Origin: Nonomuraea sp. SBT364
GTDB lineage: Bacteria; Actinomycetota; Actinomycetes; Streptosporangiales; Streptosporangiaceae
DNA: 64,000 nt
Assembly (NCBI RefSeq): GCF_001083785.1
Contig: NZ_LAVL01000001.1
Coordinates: 1-64,000, forward strand
Direction: 5' to 3'
Shown here: piece after piece, positions 8,806 through 17,324 of the stretch
Layout: every line of letters begins with the position of its first letter
How positions within the stretch are numbered: position 1 is the stretch's first letter
The notes under the pieces: model-generated
Told to the model about the DNA's origin: nothing
Database searches by the model: none
Seen by the model: the letters and a program-made list of their open reading frames with translations, nothing else
Made by a program: the position numbers and the translations under genes

Positions 8806-8822
8806 GTAGCCATACGCTACAT
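8804..8822. promoter_or_regulatory. Candidate ArsR-type operator between regulator and MFS gene
   Basis: ATGTAGC-catac-GCTACAT, perfect 7-bp arms with a 5-nt spacer, in the short divergent gap and overlapping the regulator start codon. Confidence 0.65.
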
Positions 8823-8860
8823 CAATAGGTTGACCGGCCCTGATGCGGGAGAAAAGGGAC

Positions 8861-10129
8861 GTGATCCGAACCTTCTTCCCCGAAGACCGCGTCGGGCGCT
8901 CCCTGACGCTCAGCACGATGGCGTACGCGCTCTCCAGCGGCGTCTTCTACACCGTCAGCACGCTGTACTTCACGCTGGTCATCGGGCTCGGCGCCACGAC
9001 GGTGGGCCTCGGGCTGGGCATCGCGGGCGGCGCCGGGGTGCTGTCCTCGTACGCGTCGGGGCGGCTCGCGGACCGGCTCGGCGCGCACCGCGTCCAGACG
9101 GCGGCGACCGCGCTCAACGGCGTGGCGATGCTCGCCTACACGCTCACCTCGGACGCCGTCATGTTCACCCTGATCGCCTGCCTGACCGTGGCCATGCGCT
9201 CGGCGAGCGGCACGTCGAAGCAGGCGATGCTGGCACGGTGGTACACCGGCCCGGAACGGGTCGAGGTCCGGGCGCGGATGCGCGTGGTCACGAACGTCTT
9301 CATCGGCCTGGGCACGCTGGCCGCCGCCGCGGCGCTCCTGGCCGGGACCGCCGTGGCCTACCAGGCAGCGATCGTCGCCTGCGGCGTCCTGCTGCTGACG
9401 GCCGCCGTGCCGCTGGCGCGCCTCGGACGCCAGGTGCCGGAGCTGCCGGGCCGGATGACCGCCCCGGCCGGCCCGGCGGCGGACGGCGCCGCCAAGGGGC
9501 CGTCGCCGCTCAAGGACCGCACGTACGTGGCGAGCGTGGCGTGCAACGCCGTGGTGGCGCTGCAGTTCGGCCTGATGACCGTCGGCGTCCCCCTCTGGGT
9601 CGCCTCCACCGGCGCCCCCACCGCCCTCGTGTCGGTGCTGCTCGTCCTCAACACCGTGGTGGTGGCCGTGCTCCAGGTGCGCGTCTCGCGTGGCGTCCAC
9701 GACGTGCGCCGCGCCGGGATCGCCGTCCGGCGCGCGTCGTGGCTGATCGCGCTCGCGTGCGGGCTGTACGCGCTGGCCGGGTACGGGAACGCGGTCATCG
9801 CCTGTGCCCTGCTCATCATGGCCGCGCTCGCCCACACCCTCGGCGAGATCCTGGGCGAGGCGGGCGGCTGGGGCATGGCCTTCGAACTGGCCGACCAGCG
9901 CAGCGCAGGCGCCTACCAGGGCCTCAGCCAGACCGGCTACGCGATCGCCGCCATGGTCTCACCGGTGCTCGTGACCTCCACCGCCGTCGAGCACGGAACC
10001 GTGGGCTGGCTGGCCCTGGCCGCGCTGTTCGTCGCCGGCGGCACCGGGGCCGCGATGGTCGCCCGCAGGCACCGCCCCCGGGAGACGGCCGCTGCCGCCG
10101 GCCCCGTACCGGCCGCCAAGGCGGGCTGA
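8861..10129 (+). CDS. MFS transporter
   Basis: About 12 hydrophobic segments over 422 residues. The loop motif GRLADRLGAHR after helix 2 is the MFS motif A (GxLaDrxGrr), and QGLSQTGYAIAAMVSP lies in a late helix. It belongs to the small-molecule exporter group; substrate unknown. The GTG at 8861 follows GGGAGAAAAGGG; an upstream ATG at 8843 would add six residues. Likely repressed by the divergent ArsR-type protein. Confidence 0.88.
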   Translation: MIRTFFPEDRVGRSLTLSTMAYALSSGVFYTVSTLYFTLVIGLGATTVGLGLGIAGGAGVLSSYASGRLADRLGAHRVQTAATALNGVAMLAYTLTSDAVMFTLIACLTVAMRSASGTSKQAMLARWYTGPERVEVRARMRVVTNVFIGLGTLAAAAALLAGTAVAYQAAIVACGVLLLTAAVPLARLGRQVPELPGRMTAPAGPAADGAAKGPSPLKDRTYVASVACNAVVALQFGLMTVGVPLWVASTGAPTALVSVLLVLNTVVVAVLQVRVSRGVHDVRRAGIAVRRASWLIALACGLYALAGYGNAVIACALLIMAALAHTLGEILGEAGGWGMAFELADQRSAGAYQGLSQTGYAIAAMVSPVLVTSTAVEHGTVGWLALAALFVAGGTGAAMVARRHRPRETAAAAGPVPAAKAG

Positions 10130-10144
10130 CCCGGCGGGGTCCGG

Positions 10145-10813
10145 TCAGGGGCGCAGGTAGGCCAGCACCGCCGCCACCCTGCGGTGCACGTCGCCGCTGT
10201 TCTCCAGGCCGAGCTTGGTGAAGATGGCGTTGACGTTCTTCTCCACCGACGACACCGACAGGTGCAGCGCCCTGGCGATGGCGCCGTTGGACCTGCCGTG
10301 GGCCATCTCGCGCAGCACGTCGCGTTCGCGCGGGGTGAGCGACTCCGGTTCGCCGCGCACGTCGTGCCTGGCCATCAGGCCCTCGACGACCTTCGGGTCG
10401 ATGACCGAGCCGCCGGCGGCGACCGCCCTGATCGCGCCGAGCAGCTCGTCGAGGTCGCCGACCCGGTCCTTCAGCAGGTAGGCGAGCCCCTCGGTGCCGT
10501 GCTTGAACAGCTCCAGCGCGAACAGCGCGTCGGAATACTGCGAAAGCACCACGATGCCGACGCCCGGATGCCCGGCGCGTACGTGGTGGGCGGCGTCGAT
10601 GCCCTCGAAGCCCTGCCGCCAGGCCCCGCCGGGCATCCGGATGTCGGTGACGACCACGTCCGGCCGCAGCCTGCGCACGGCGTCGAGCAGCTGGTCGGCG
10701 TCGCCTACCGTGGTGACGACCGTGACCTCGCCGGAGGTCTCCAGCAGCTGCCGGGTGCCCTCGCGCACCAGGTAGTGGTCGTCGGCCAGCACCGCCCTGA
10801 TCGTGTCACCCAT
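10145..10813 (-). CDS. NarL/LuxR-family response regulator
   Basis: Receiver domain (about 5-125): acidic pair in VLADDHYLVRE, phospho-acceptor aspartate in VVVTDIRMPG, and conserved lysine in YLLKDRVGDL. A LuxR HTH follows (LTPRERDVLREMAHGRSNGAIARAL). It starts inside the last codons of the histidine kinase gene (8-nt overlap), so the two are translationally coupled. The target is unknown; neither neighbour has an obvious binding site. Confidence 0.95.
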   Translation of the reverse strand: MGDTIRAVLADDHYLVREGTRQLLETSGEVTVVTTVGDADQLLDAVRRLRPDVVVTDIRMPGGAWRQGFEGIDAAHHVRAGHPGVGIVVLSQYSDALFALELFKHGTEGLAYLLKDRVGDLDELLGAIRAVAAGGSVIDPKVVEGLMARHDVRGEPESLTPRERDVLREMAHGRSNGAIARALHLSVSSVEKNVNAIFTKLGLENSGDVHRRVAAVLAYLRP

Positions 10814-12521
10814 CGACCGGCACCCAGGCGTCCACCCGTGTCCCCTTCCCGCGCTCGCTCTCGACCCGCAGGCCGCCGCCCAGCGCGGTGAGCCGGTCGG
10901 TCAGCGTGCCGAGGACTCCCGGCCGCACCTCGAACCCCCTGCCGTCGTCGGACACCGTCACGCCGAGCCTCCCCACGTCCCTGGCCAGCCGCACCTCGAT
11001 CCTGGCCGCCGCCGCGTGCTTGAGGGCGTTGGCCACGGCCTCGCTCACGGTGAAGTACATCGCGCCCTCGATCTCGTCGGGGAAGCGCTCGGCCCGCAGC
11101 TCCCGGCCGGCGAACACCTGGACGGGCACGGGCAGCCGGGCGCAGCGCTCCTCGACGGCGTTGACCAGGCCGCCCTGGCCGAGCGCCGACGGATGGATGC
11201 CCGCCGCGAGCTCCCGCAGGTCGGCGAGGGTCTGGCGGGCCTGCTCGCGCAGGTGGCCGAGCGTCCCGGCGCCGCCGCCGGTGGCCCGGGCCAGCTCGAT
11301 CCCGGCGATGAGGGCGACGAGCTGCTGCTGGACGCCGTCGTGGATGTTGCGCTCGATGCGCCGCCGCTCGGCCTCCTGCGCGTTGACCAGGCGGGTGGCC
11401 AGCCCGGCGCTCTGGATGGCCAGCCCGGCGGGCACGGCCAGGGCCTCCAGGAAGCGCCGGTCCTCCCTGGACAGGCGGCCGGAGACGCGCGGCCCGCATT
11501 CGAGGCTCCCCTGCCCGCCTCGTACCGGCAGGGTGAGCGCCGCGGGGCCGTCCTCCGCCCCGGACACCACCCGCCTGCCGTCGGCGAGCGTGACGGCCGC
11601 CCAGCGGGTCTCCAGGCCGGTGCGGACGGCGGTGGCGAGCCTGCCGAGCTGTTCGACGGGCTCGGGGCTGTCCTCCAGCTTCGGGGCGAGGCTGGACAGC
11701 ACCTCCCCCACGGTCGGCCGTACGTCGAACACCAGCAGCAGGCGCGAGCCGCGCAGGCCGATCCGGATGTCGAGCAGGCGGTGCCGCGCGACCGCGACCA
11801 CGATCGCGCCGGGCAGCGCCCCCAGCACGGCCACCATCCCGATCACGCCCACGGCCTGGCCCTGCTGCCCGGCGAGGAAGAGGTAGCCCAGCACGATCCC
11901 CGCCTGGTTGGCCGTGGCTCCCGCCACCATCCAGCCGTACTGGGCCCGCTCCGGCGGCTCGCTGCGCCGCAGGCGCAGCACCAGCCCGCCGAGGACCGCG
12001 TAGCCGAGGACCCAGACCGTGAACTGACCGGCGGCGGAGGCGAAGACGCCGGCCCACTGGACCGGGCCGTTCACCTCGAAGGGCCGGCCGGGCAGGAAGG
12101 GCACCAGCAGGTTGCCCGTCGCGTGCAGGGTGATGGCGATGCCGGCGAGCCAGGCGACGGGCCGCCAGCGCCGGGACGGCAGCCGCCCCTCCGGGAACAG
12201 CAGGGGGATGTACACCCAGCTCAGCCCGTAGAAGGCGACCATCGCGACCAGGGCCGCGGCGGCGAGCCCGGGCGCGACCCTCGTCAGGCCGGCGCCGCAG
12301 ACGCCGACGCCGAAGCAGACGGCGGCGGCCAGCAGCAGCCAGCCGTAGGGCAGGTCCGGGCGGCGGGCGGCGAGCAGCCGGCCCAGCACCGGCAGGATCA
12401 GCCCGACGGCGATGAACGCCGCCTGCGAGAGCACCGGGCCACCCGCCGTGACGGTCCCCGCCACCAGCCCCGCGGTCGCGATCGCGGCCAGCAGAGCTGC
12501 CAGCAGATTCGTACGCATCAC
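10806..12521 (-). CDS. Sensor histidine kinase (HisKA_3 type)
   Basis: A 571-residue membrane kinase. The N-terminal half has about 8-9 transmembrane segments with little extracytoplasmic sequence, so it probably senses within the membrane. A GAF-like linker (about 270-360) precedes the dimerisation/phospho-acceptor box RRIERNIHDGVQQQLVALIAG and the ATPase domain with NALKHA (N box) and VSDDGRGF (G1 box). It pairs with the overlapping NarL-type regulator. Confidence 0.93.
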   Translation of the reverse strand: MMRTNLLAALLAAIATAGLVAGTVTAGGPVLSQAAFIAVGLILPVLGRLLAARRPDLPYGWLLLAAAVCFGVGVCGAGLTRVAPGLAAAALVAMVAFYGLSWVYIPLLFPEGRLPSRRWRPVAWLAGIAITLHATGNLLVPFLPGRPFEVNGPVQWAGVFASAAGQFTVWVLGYAVLGGLVLRLRRSEPPERAQYGWMVAGATANQAGIVLGYLFLAGQQGQAVGVIGMVAVLGALPGAIVVAVARHRLLDIRIGLRGSRLLLVFDVRPTVGEVLSSLAPKLEDSPEPVEQLGRLATAVRTGLETRWAAVTLADGRRVVSGAEDGPAALTLPVRGGQGSLECGPRVSGRLSREDRRFLEALAVPAGLAIQSAGLATRLVNAQEAERRRIERNIHDGVQQQLVALIAGIELARATGGGAGTLGHLREQARQTLADLRELAAGIHPSALGQGGLVNAVEERCARLPVPVQVFAGRELRAERFPDEIEGAMYFTVSEAVANALKHAAAARIEVRLARDVGRLGVTVSDDGRGFEVRPGVLGTLTDRLTALGGGLRVESERGKGTRVDAWVPVDG

Positions 12522-12560
12522 CGGCCATCGTCACAAACGCGTCGGAACCACGTCTATGAG

Positions 12561-12587
12561 GTTGACCGCACACTTCCTGCGGCCAAC
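12561..12587. promoter_or_regulatory. Inverted repeat in the divergent kinase / serine-hydrolase gap
   Basis: GTTGACCGC (12561-12569) and GCGGCCAAC (12579-12587) pair at 8 of 9 positions with a 9-nt spacer. The 152-bp gap between the kinase and hydrolase genes holds nothing else clear. It may be a regulator site or an mRNA hairpin. Confidence 0.35.
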
Positions 12588-12673
12588 CCCACCCGCCGGA
12601 ACGGTGGCCCGCACGGTGGGCCGGGCGATCCGGCCGGGCTTTGCTGGAGGTCCGTCGAGCGGAAGGACCCTTC

Positions 12674-14038
12674 ATGAAGAAGCCGGTACGTCCCCTGGCA
12701 GCCGCCTGCGCCCTCCTGCTGGCCGCCTGCGCGGGGCTGACCACGACCGCCCCTGCCGCCGCCGCGCGGGCGCCCGGCGGCGTCACCGCCGCAACCGGGG
12801 CAGGCGTCGAGATCCCGGACACGCCGCTGGGCGACGCGCTGCGCTGGGTGCTGGACGCCTCCGGCCGGGCGCCGATCGGCGAGAGCGAGCTGGCCGGGCA
12901 CTTCAGCCCCGAGTTCCTGGCCGCGGTCCCCGCCGGGCAGATCAACCAGGTGCTGGCCGCCTACCGCGACATGCGGGTGCTCGCCGTGAGCGTCCAGCAC
13001 GCCGCCGCGCTCGTGGCCTCGGTGGAGACCGGCGGGCGACGGTACCTGCTGACGGTCGGCGTGGACGGCGCGGGCCTGATCAACGGGCTGCGGATCACCG
13101 AGCCGCCCGAGCCACGGCCGGCGCCCGCGAGCTGGGACGAGCTGGAGCGGCGGCTGCGCGCGGCCGCGCCGCGGGCCGGGTTCGTCGCCGCCGAGGTCAC
13201 CGGCCGGTCCTGCCGCCCGGTGCGGGGCGTCGCGGCGGACGTGCGCCGCCCGCTCGGGTCGATGTTCAAGCTGTTCGTGCTCGGTACGGTGGCCGCGCAG
13301 ATCAAGCGGGGCGCCTACGGCTGGGACACCGAGCTGACGATCACGCCCGAGCTGAAGAGCCTGCCGAGCGGCCGGCTGCAGGATCGGCCCGACGGCAGCA
13401 AGGTGACGGTGCTGGAGGCCGCCGAGCTGATGATCTCCATCAGCGACAACACCGCCACCGACCTGCTCGTGCACCGGGCGGGCCGGCGGGCGGTCGAGCG
13501 CACGATGCGGGCCTGGACCAAGGGGCACGAGCGGCGCAACGAGCCGCTGCTGACCACCAGGGAGCTGTTCGTGCTCAAGGGCGCGCGCTATCCGGAGCTG
13601 GCCGAGCGCTACCTGGCCGAGGACACCCGGGGCAGGCGCGCCTATCTGGCGGACGTCGTGGCCAAGGAGCCGCTCTCCGGCATCACGGGCTGGCAGGAGC
13701 CGCGCGAGCTCGGCACGATCGAGTGGTTCGCCTCCCCGATGGACGTCTGCCGCGCCTACGCCGGGCTGGCGAAGCTGGACGACGGGCGGATCGCCGGCAT
13801 CATGTCCGCCAACGACGCCGGGATCGGGCTGCCGGAGGACCGCTGGTCGCCGGCGTGGTTCAAGGGCGGCTCCGAGCCGGGGGTGTTCGACCTGAGCTTC
13901 CGGGCGCGCACCTCCGGCGGCAGGACGTACGTCGTGACGCTCATGGGCGTCAACCCGGACGCGCCGTTCGACGACGGCAGGACGGGCCAGGAGTTCCTGG
14001 CGCTCGCCCGGGGGGCGTTCGGGCTCGCGGTGGAATAG
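12674..14038 (+). CDS. Class A beta-lactamase-like serine hydrolase (lipoprotein)
   Basis: A signal peptide ends in the lipobox LAAC (C19), so the 454-residue protein is probably membrane-tethered. After an NTF2-like N-terminal domain (about 40-150), the hydrolase domain shows SMFK (SxxK nucleophile), SDN (in ISISDNTATD) and KGG in place of KTG (FKGGSEPG). This matches the actinobacterial serine-hydrolase lineage related to class A beta-lactamases. Beta-lactam hydrolysis is not assured from sequence. Start chosen for GGAAGGA upstream. Confidence 0.88.
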   Translation: MKKPVRPLAAACALLLAACAGLTTTAPAAAARAPGGVTAATGAGVEIPDTPLGDALRWVLDASGRAPIGESELAGHFSPEFLAAVPAGQINQVLAAYRDMRVLAVSVQHAAALVASVETGGRRYLLTVGVDGAGLINGLRITEPPEPRPAPASWDELERRLRAAAPRAGFVAAEVTGRSCRPVRGVAADVRRPLGSMFKLFVLGTVAAQIKRGAYGWDTELTITPELKSLPSGRLQDRPDGSKVTVLEAAELMISISDNTATDLLVHRAGRRAVERTMRAWTKGHERRNEPLLTTRELFVLKGARYPELAERYLAEDTRGRRAYLADVVAKEPLSGITGWQEPRELGTIEWFASPMDVCRAYAGLAKLDDGRIAGIMSANDAGIGLPEDRWSPAWFKGGSEPGVFDLSFRARTSGGRTYVVTLMGVNPDAPFDDGRTGQEFLALARGAFGLAVE

Positions 14039-14093
14039 TTGAAAAATAAACTGGGTTGACCGGAGCAGAATCCCCGGCCATAAGGAGCCCGAG

Positions 14094-15059
14094 ATGCCCG
14101 CCGTGACCGTTGACAACCTCCTCACCCTCCCCCGCCTGCCGGAGCCCGCGGCCGGTACGCCGCAGCGCAAGGTGCTGGCCGTCGAGACGGCGCCCAGCGG
14201 CTTCGAGGGCGAGGGGTTCCCGGTGCGCCGGGCGCTGGCCGCGATCAAGCCCGCCTACCTGGACCCGTTCGTCATGATGGACCAGATGGGCGAGGTCGAC
14301 TACGCGGCCGGGGAGCCCAAGGGCACGCCCTGGCACCCGCACCGCGGCTTCGAGACGGTCACGTACATGATCGACGGCGTGATCGAGCATCTCGACTCCA
14401 ACGGCGGCGGCGGCACGATCACCGACGGCGACACGCAGTGGATGACCGCCGGGTCCGGGATCCTGCACAAGGAGGCGCCGCCGGAGTGGCTCGTGCGGCA
14501 GGGCGGGCTGTTCCACGGCATCCAGCTCTGGGTCAACCTGCCCGGCGCCAAGAAGATGACCGCGCCGAAGTATCAGGACATCGGCAGCTCCTCCGTCGTG
14601 CTGCTCAGCAGTCACGACGGGAGCTCGCTGGTGCGCCTGATCGCGGGCGACCTGGCCGGTCACGCCGGGCCGGGCAGCACGCAGACCCCGATCACGCTGC
14701 TGCACGCCACCATCAGCCCCGGCGGCCGCCTCACGCTGCCGTGGCGCAAGGACTTCAACGCGCTGGCCTACGTCCTGTCGGGACGCGGCACGGCAGGAGC
14801 CGACCGGCGGCCCCTGCACGCCGGGCAGCTCGCGGTCTTCAACGGCTTCGGCGACCGGCCCGGCCTCACCACCGACGGCGAGAGCATCACACTGGCCGCC
14901 AAGGACACGCTGGAGGTCATCGTCCTGGGCGGCGCCCCCATCGGCGAGCCGGTCGCCCACTACGGTCCGTTCGTCATGAACACCCGCGCCGAGCTCGTCC
15001 AGGCCTTCGAGGACTTCCAGGCGGGCCGCCTCGGCACCATCCCCGCCGGCCACGCCTGA
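14094..15059 (+). CDS. Pirin family protein
   Basis: A two-cupin pirin of 321 residues. The N-terminal cupin carries the metal-ligand motif HPHRGFETVTY (H81, H83) and the later H/E set in GSGILHKEAPPE. Family members are iron-binding, and some are quercetin dioxygenases; in bacteria they are linked to redox or metabolic control. The second cupin (about 190-290) looks metal-free. AAGGAG precedes the ATG. Confidence 0.95.
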   Translation: MPAVTVDNLLTLPRLPEPAAGTPQRKVLAVETAPSGFEGEGFPVRRALAAIKPAYLDPFVMMDQMGEVDYAAGEPKGTPWHPHRGFETVTYMIDGVIEHLDSNGGGGTITDGDTQWMTAGSGILHKEAPPEWLVRQGGLFHGIQLWVNLPGAKKMTAPKYQDIGSSSVVLLSSHDGSSLVRLIAGDLAGHAGPGSTQTPITLLHATISPGGRLTLPWRKDFNALAYVLSGRGTAGADRRPLHAGQLAVFNGFGDRPGLTTDGESITLAAKDTLEVIVLGGAPIGEPVAHYGPFVMNTRAELVQAFEDFQAGRLGTIPAGHA

Positions 15060-15123
15060 CCCGCCTGACCCGCCGCGCTCCGGTCAGCCGTTCGCAGGTG
15101 GCTTCCAAGCGCCGGACGCCAGA

Positions 15124-15570
15124 GTGTCCGGCGTGGCATATACGGAACAAATCACGACCCGGACGGTCGCCGGGCGGATGCTGGGGCTGCTGATCCCGGG
15201 GGCCCTGCTGGTCTGGCTGGCGGCCACGGTCGTCCTGGTCGCCCTGCCGGAGCTGAAGGTGGCGCTCGGCCACGCCGGGACGCCCGGCACCGCGACGGTC
15301 GTGTCGTGCGACGCTCTCGGTCACGGACGCTTCGACTGCCGGGCGTCCTTCGAGTTCGACGACCGGTTCAGCGGGCCGATCGTCGTCGGCACGGTGCCGG
15401 ACGTGGAGGTGGGCGAGGTGTTCCCGGCCGCGCTGACGCCGGCGGGCGACCGGGTGCTGCCGACCGGGGCGCGCGGCGTGTGGAGACAGGCGCTGGTGCT
15501 CGGCGCGCTGCCGCTCGGCGTGGCCGTCATCGCCCTGCTCACGGTCGTGGTGAAGCGCTCCAGGAAGTGA
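15124..15570 (+). CDS. Two-helix membrane protein, unknown function
   Basis: 148 residues: N-terminal transmembrane segment (LGLLIPGALLVWLAATVVLVAL), an extracytoplasmic beta-rich domain with two cysteines (VSCDALGHGRFDCRASF), a C-terminal transmembrane segment (VLGALPLGVAVIALLTVVV) and a basic tail. The cysteine pair spacing suggests a disulfide. No family recognised. The GTG at 15133 is an alternative start. Confidence 0.7.
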   Translation: MSGVAYTEQITTRTVAGRMLGLLIPGALLVWLAATVVLVALPELKVALGHAGTPGTATVVSCDALGHGRFDCRASFEFDDRFSGPIVVGTVPDVEVGEVFPAALTPAGDRVLPTGARGVWRQALVLGALPLGVAVIALLTVVVKRSRK

Positions 15571-15574
15571 CGGC

Positions 15575-16108
15575 TCACTTGAGCGTCAGGCAGGCCAGCC
15601 GGTCGCCGGCCGCGCCGGCGTCGGGGCCGGAGCTGGTGGTGTGGCGGGCGTGGATCACCAGGGAGCCGGGCAGGGCGCCCGGCTCGAGCCGCCAGGCGTT
15701 GCGGGCCGTGGCGCGGCCGGCGCCGGAGGCGTCGGTGGTGAAGTCGAGCCACACCTCGTTGCGGACGCTGGCCTGGCCGGGCTCGTGCTGGTAGTGGGGG
15801 CCGGCGGCCTCACCGGTGCCGCCGCACGGCTTGGTGTGCAGGTGGGCACCGTAGGGGCGGGTCGGCAGGAGCCCTTCGACCACGAGCGAGGTGAGGGTCT
15901 GCCCGGCGTCGGACTCGGCGGTGACGCTGGCCTGGGCGCCGGGCGGGACGAGCTTGCGGTCGTAGGCGATGGCGGTCGTGTCGCCGTCGGTGAACTCGCC
16001 GCCGCCGGTGAGGCGCACGTCGCCGGGGTCGGGGGCGTGGGCCAGCTGCGCCGGGGAGCCGGCGCAACCGGCCGCGAGCAGGGCGAGCAGGAGTGCGGGC
16101 ACGCGCAT
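15575..16108 (-). CDS. Cu/Zn superoxide dismutase-like lipoprotein
   Basis: Signal peptide with lipobox LAAGC (C15). The mature domain has SodC-type ligand motifs: H89 and H91 in GAHLHTKPCG, H105/H108 in AGPHYQHE, WLDFTTDASGAG supplying the zinc aspartate, and H153 in VIHARHT. Disulfide-type cysteines C95 and C173 are present. It would remove extracellular superoxide. The electrostatic and active-site arginine regions are less typical, so catalysis is likely but not certain. Confidence 0.85.
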   Translation of the reverse strand: MRVPALLLALLAAGCAGSPAQLAHAPDPGDVRLTGGGEFTDGDTTAIAYDRKLVPPGAQASVTAESDAGQTLTSLVVEGLLPTRPYGAHLHTKPCGGTGEAAGPHYQHEPGQASVRNEVWLDFTTDASGAGRATARNAWRLEPGALPGSLVIHARHTTSSGPDAGAAGDRLACLTLK

Positions 16109-16181
16109 GGGAATCCCCCGGTCCAGGAGCCCGTACGGCCCGGGCTCGGCGAGGGCACCACTCTAACCAGTAGCCACTCGG

Positions 16182-16457
16182 CTACGCACCGTGTTTCGCG
16201 GCGATGTCGTCGATCAGGGCGGCCAGGGTGAAGTCGAGGTCGGTGAGGCCGCCCTGATCGTGCGTGGTCAGCGCCAGGTGCAGGTCGCGCCACCGGATGT
16301 CGATGTCGGGGTGGTGGTTGTGCTCCTCCGCCCGGACCGCGATCTCGTCGACGATCCGGATGGCCGTGGGAAAGTCGGGGGCGCTGACCGTGCGCCGGAT
16401 CTCGTCGCCTTCGCGCCGCCACCGGGGCAGCTCGCGCAGCTTCTGCTCGATGTCCAC
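16182..16457 (-). CDS. 4a-hydroxytetrahydrobiopterin dehydratase (PCD/DCoH)
   Basis: A 91-residue protein of normal family size. The active-site motif EEHNHHPDIDIRW (residues 44-56) with the three histidines, and the conserved LTTHDQGGLTDLDF, are diagnostic. It dehydrates 4a-hydroxytetrahydropterin; in actinomycetes without an adjacent aromatic hydroxylase its partner is unclear. It lies 9 bp beyond the ngcG stop in the same direction, so it could be co-transcribed with the transporter. Confidence 0.95.
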   Translation of the reverse strand: MDIEQKLRELPRWRREGDEIRRTVSAPDFPTAIRIVDEIAVRAEEHNHHPDIDIRWRDLHLALTTHDQGGLTDLDFTLAALIDDIAAKHGA

Positions 16458-16466
16458 GAGGCCACG

Positions 16467-17324
16467 CTACTTCAACGCTCCCGCGCCGAGACCGGACTGG
16501 ATCTGGCGCTGGAAGATGACGTAGACGACGAGCACCGGCAGGATCGTCATGCTCAGCGCGGCGAACAGGCTGGGCCAGTCGGCGTCGGCGCCGGCCAGCG
16601 TGGAGATGCTGGCGATGCCTTGGGTGATGACCCAGTCCTCCTCGTCGCGGGCGACCAGCACGAGCGGCAGCAGATACTGGTTCCACTGGCCGAGCACGTT
16701 GAAGATGGTGATGCTGACCAGGCCGGGTTTGGCCATCGGCACCATGATCTGGAAGAACGTGCGGGTGTGGGAGGCGCCGTCGATGCGGGCCGCCTCGGCC
16801 ACCGATTCCGGCAGCGATCGGAAGAACGCGGCCAGGAAGAAGACCGTGAACGGCAGCGAGTACGCGATGTAGACCAGCACCAGCCCCGCGTGCGTGTAGA
16901 GCAGCCCCACCTGCTGCACCACGAAGAACAGCGGCCCCAGCGCCAGGAACACCGGGAACGCCATGCCCGCCACGAAGAAGTAGTAGATCAGCCGGTTGCC
17001 GGGGAATCGGTAGCGCGCCAGCACGTAGGCCGCCATCGACCCGGACACCATCGTGCCCAGCGTGCTGAAGAAGACCACGATCACCGTGTTGAGCAGGTAG
17101 CGCCCGACGTGGGCCTTGTCCCAGGCCCGCGCCCACGAGTCGAACCGCAGCGCGCCCGGCAGTTGCAGCGCGTCGCCGAAGATCTCGGCGTTGTTCTTGA
17201 AGGAGGCCAGGAACGTCCACAGCAGGGGCAGGATGATCAGCAGCGCCCAGATGATCAGCGCGACGTGGGACAGCCCGCTGAGCAGGCTGGGCCGGGGCCT
17301 GGACGGGCGACGACGCGTGGCCAT
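16467..17324 (-). CDS. ngcG: Carbohydrate ABC transporter permease (NgcG-like)
   Basis: A 285-residue MalG-type inner-membrane permease with six transmembrane segments and the EAA loop (EAARIDGASHTRTFFQIMVPMAKPG) that docks the ATPase. Its ATG overlaps the ngcF stop by one base (TGATG), showing translational coupling. No ATPase gene is in the cluster; such importers commonly share a multitask MsiK-type ATPase encoded elsewhere. Confidence 0.9.
   Translation of the reverse strand: MATRRRPSRPRPSLLSGLSHVALIIWALLIILPLLWTFLASFKNNAEIFGDALQLPGALRFDSWARAWDKAHVGRYLLNTVIVVFFSTLGTMVSGSMAAYVLARYRFPGNRLIYYFFVAGMAFPVFLALGPLFFVVQQVGLLYTHAGLVLVYIAYSLPFTVFFLAAFFRSLPESVAEAARIDGASHTRTFFQIMVPMAKPGLVSITIFNVLGQWNQYLLPLVLVARDEEDWVITQGIASISTLAGADADWPSLFAALSMTILPVLVVYVIFQRQIQSGLGAGALK

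Noticed and set aside
7210-10221. A 1,003-codon open frame on the plus strand
   Set aside because: Low-complexity Arg/Gly/Ala/Pro shadow of the methyltransferase-fold, ArsR-type and MFS genes, which have recognisable domains.
10705-12945. A 746-codon minus-strand frame over the kinase/regulator pair
   Set aside because: Out-of-frame GC shadow with no domain sense; the kinase frame has all catalytic boxes.
12674-14038. Calling the serine hydrolase a beta-lactam resistance gene
   Set aside because: It has SxxK and SDN, but KTG is KGG and the lineage includes non-resistance hydrolases; sequence alone does not support resistance.
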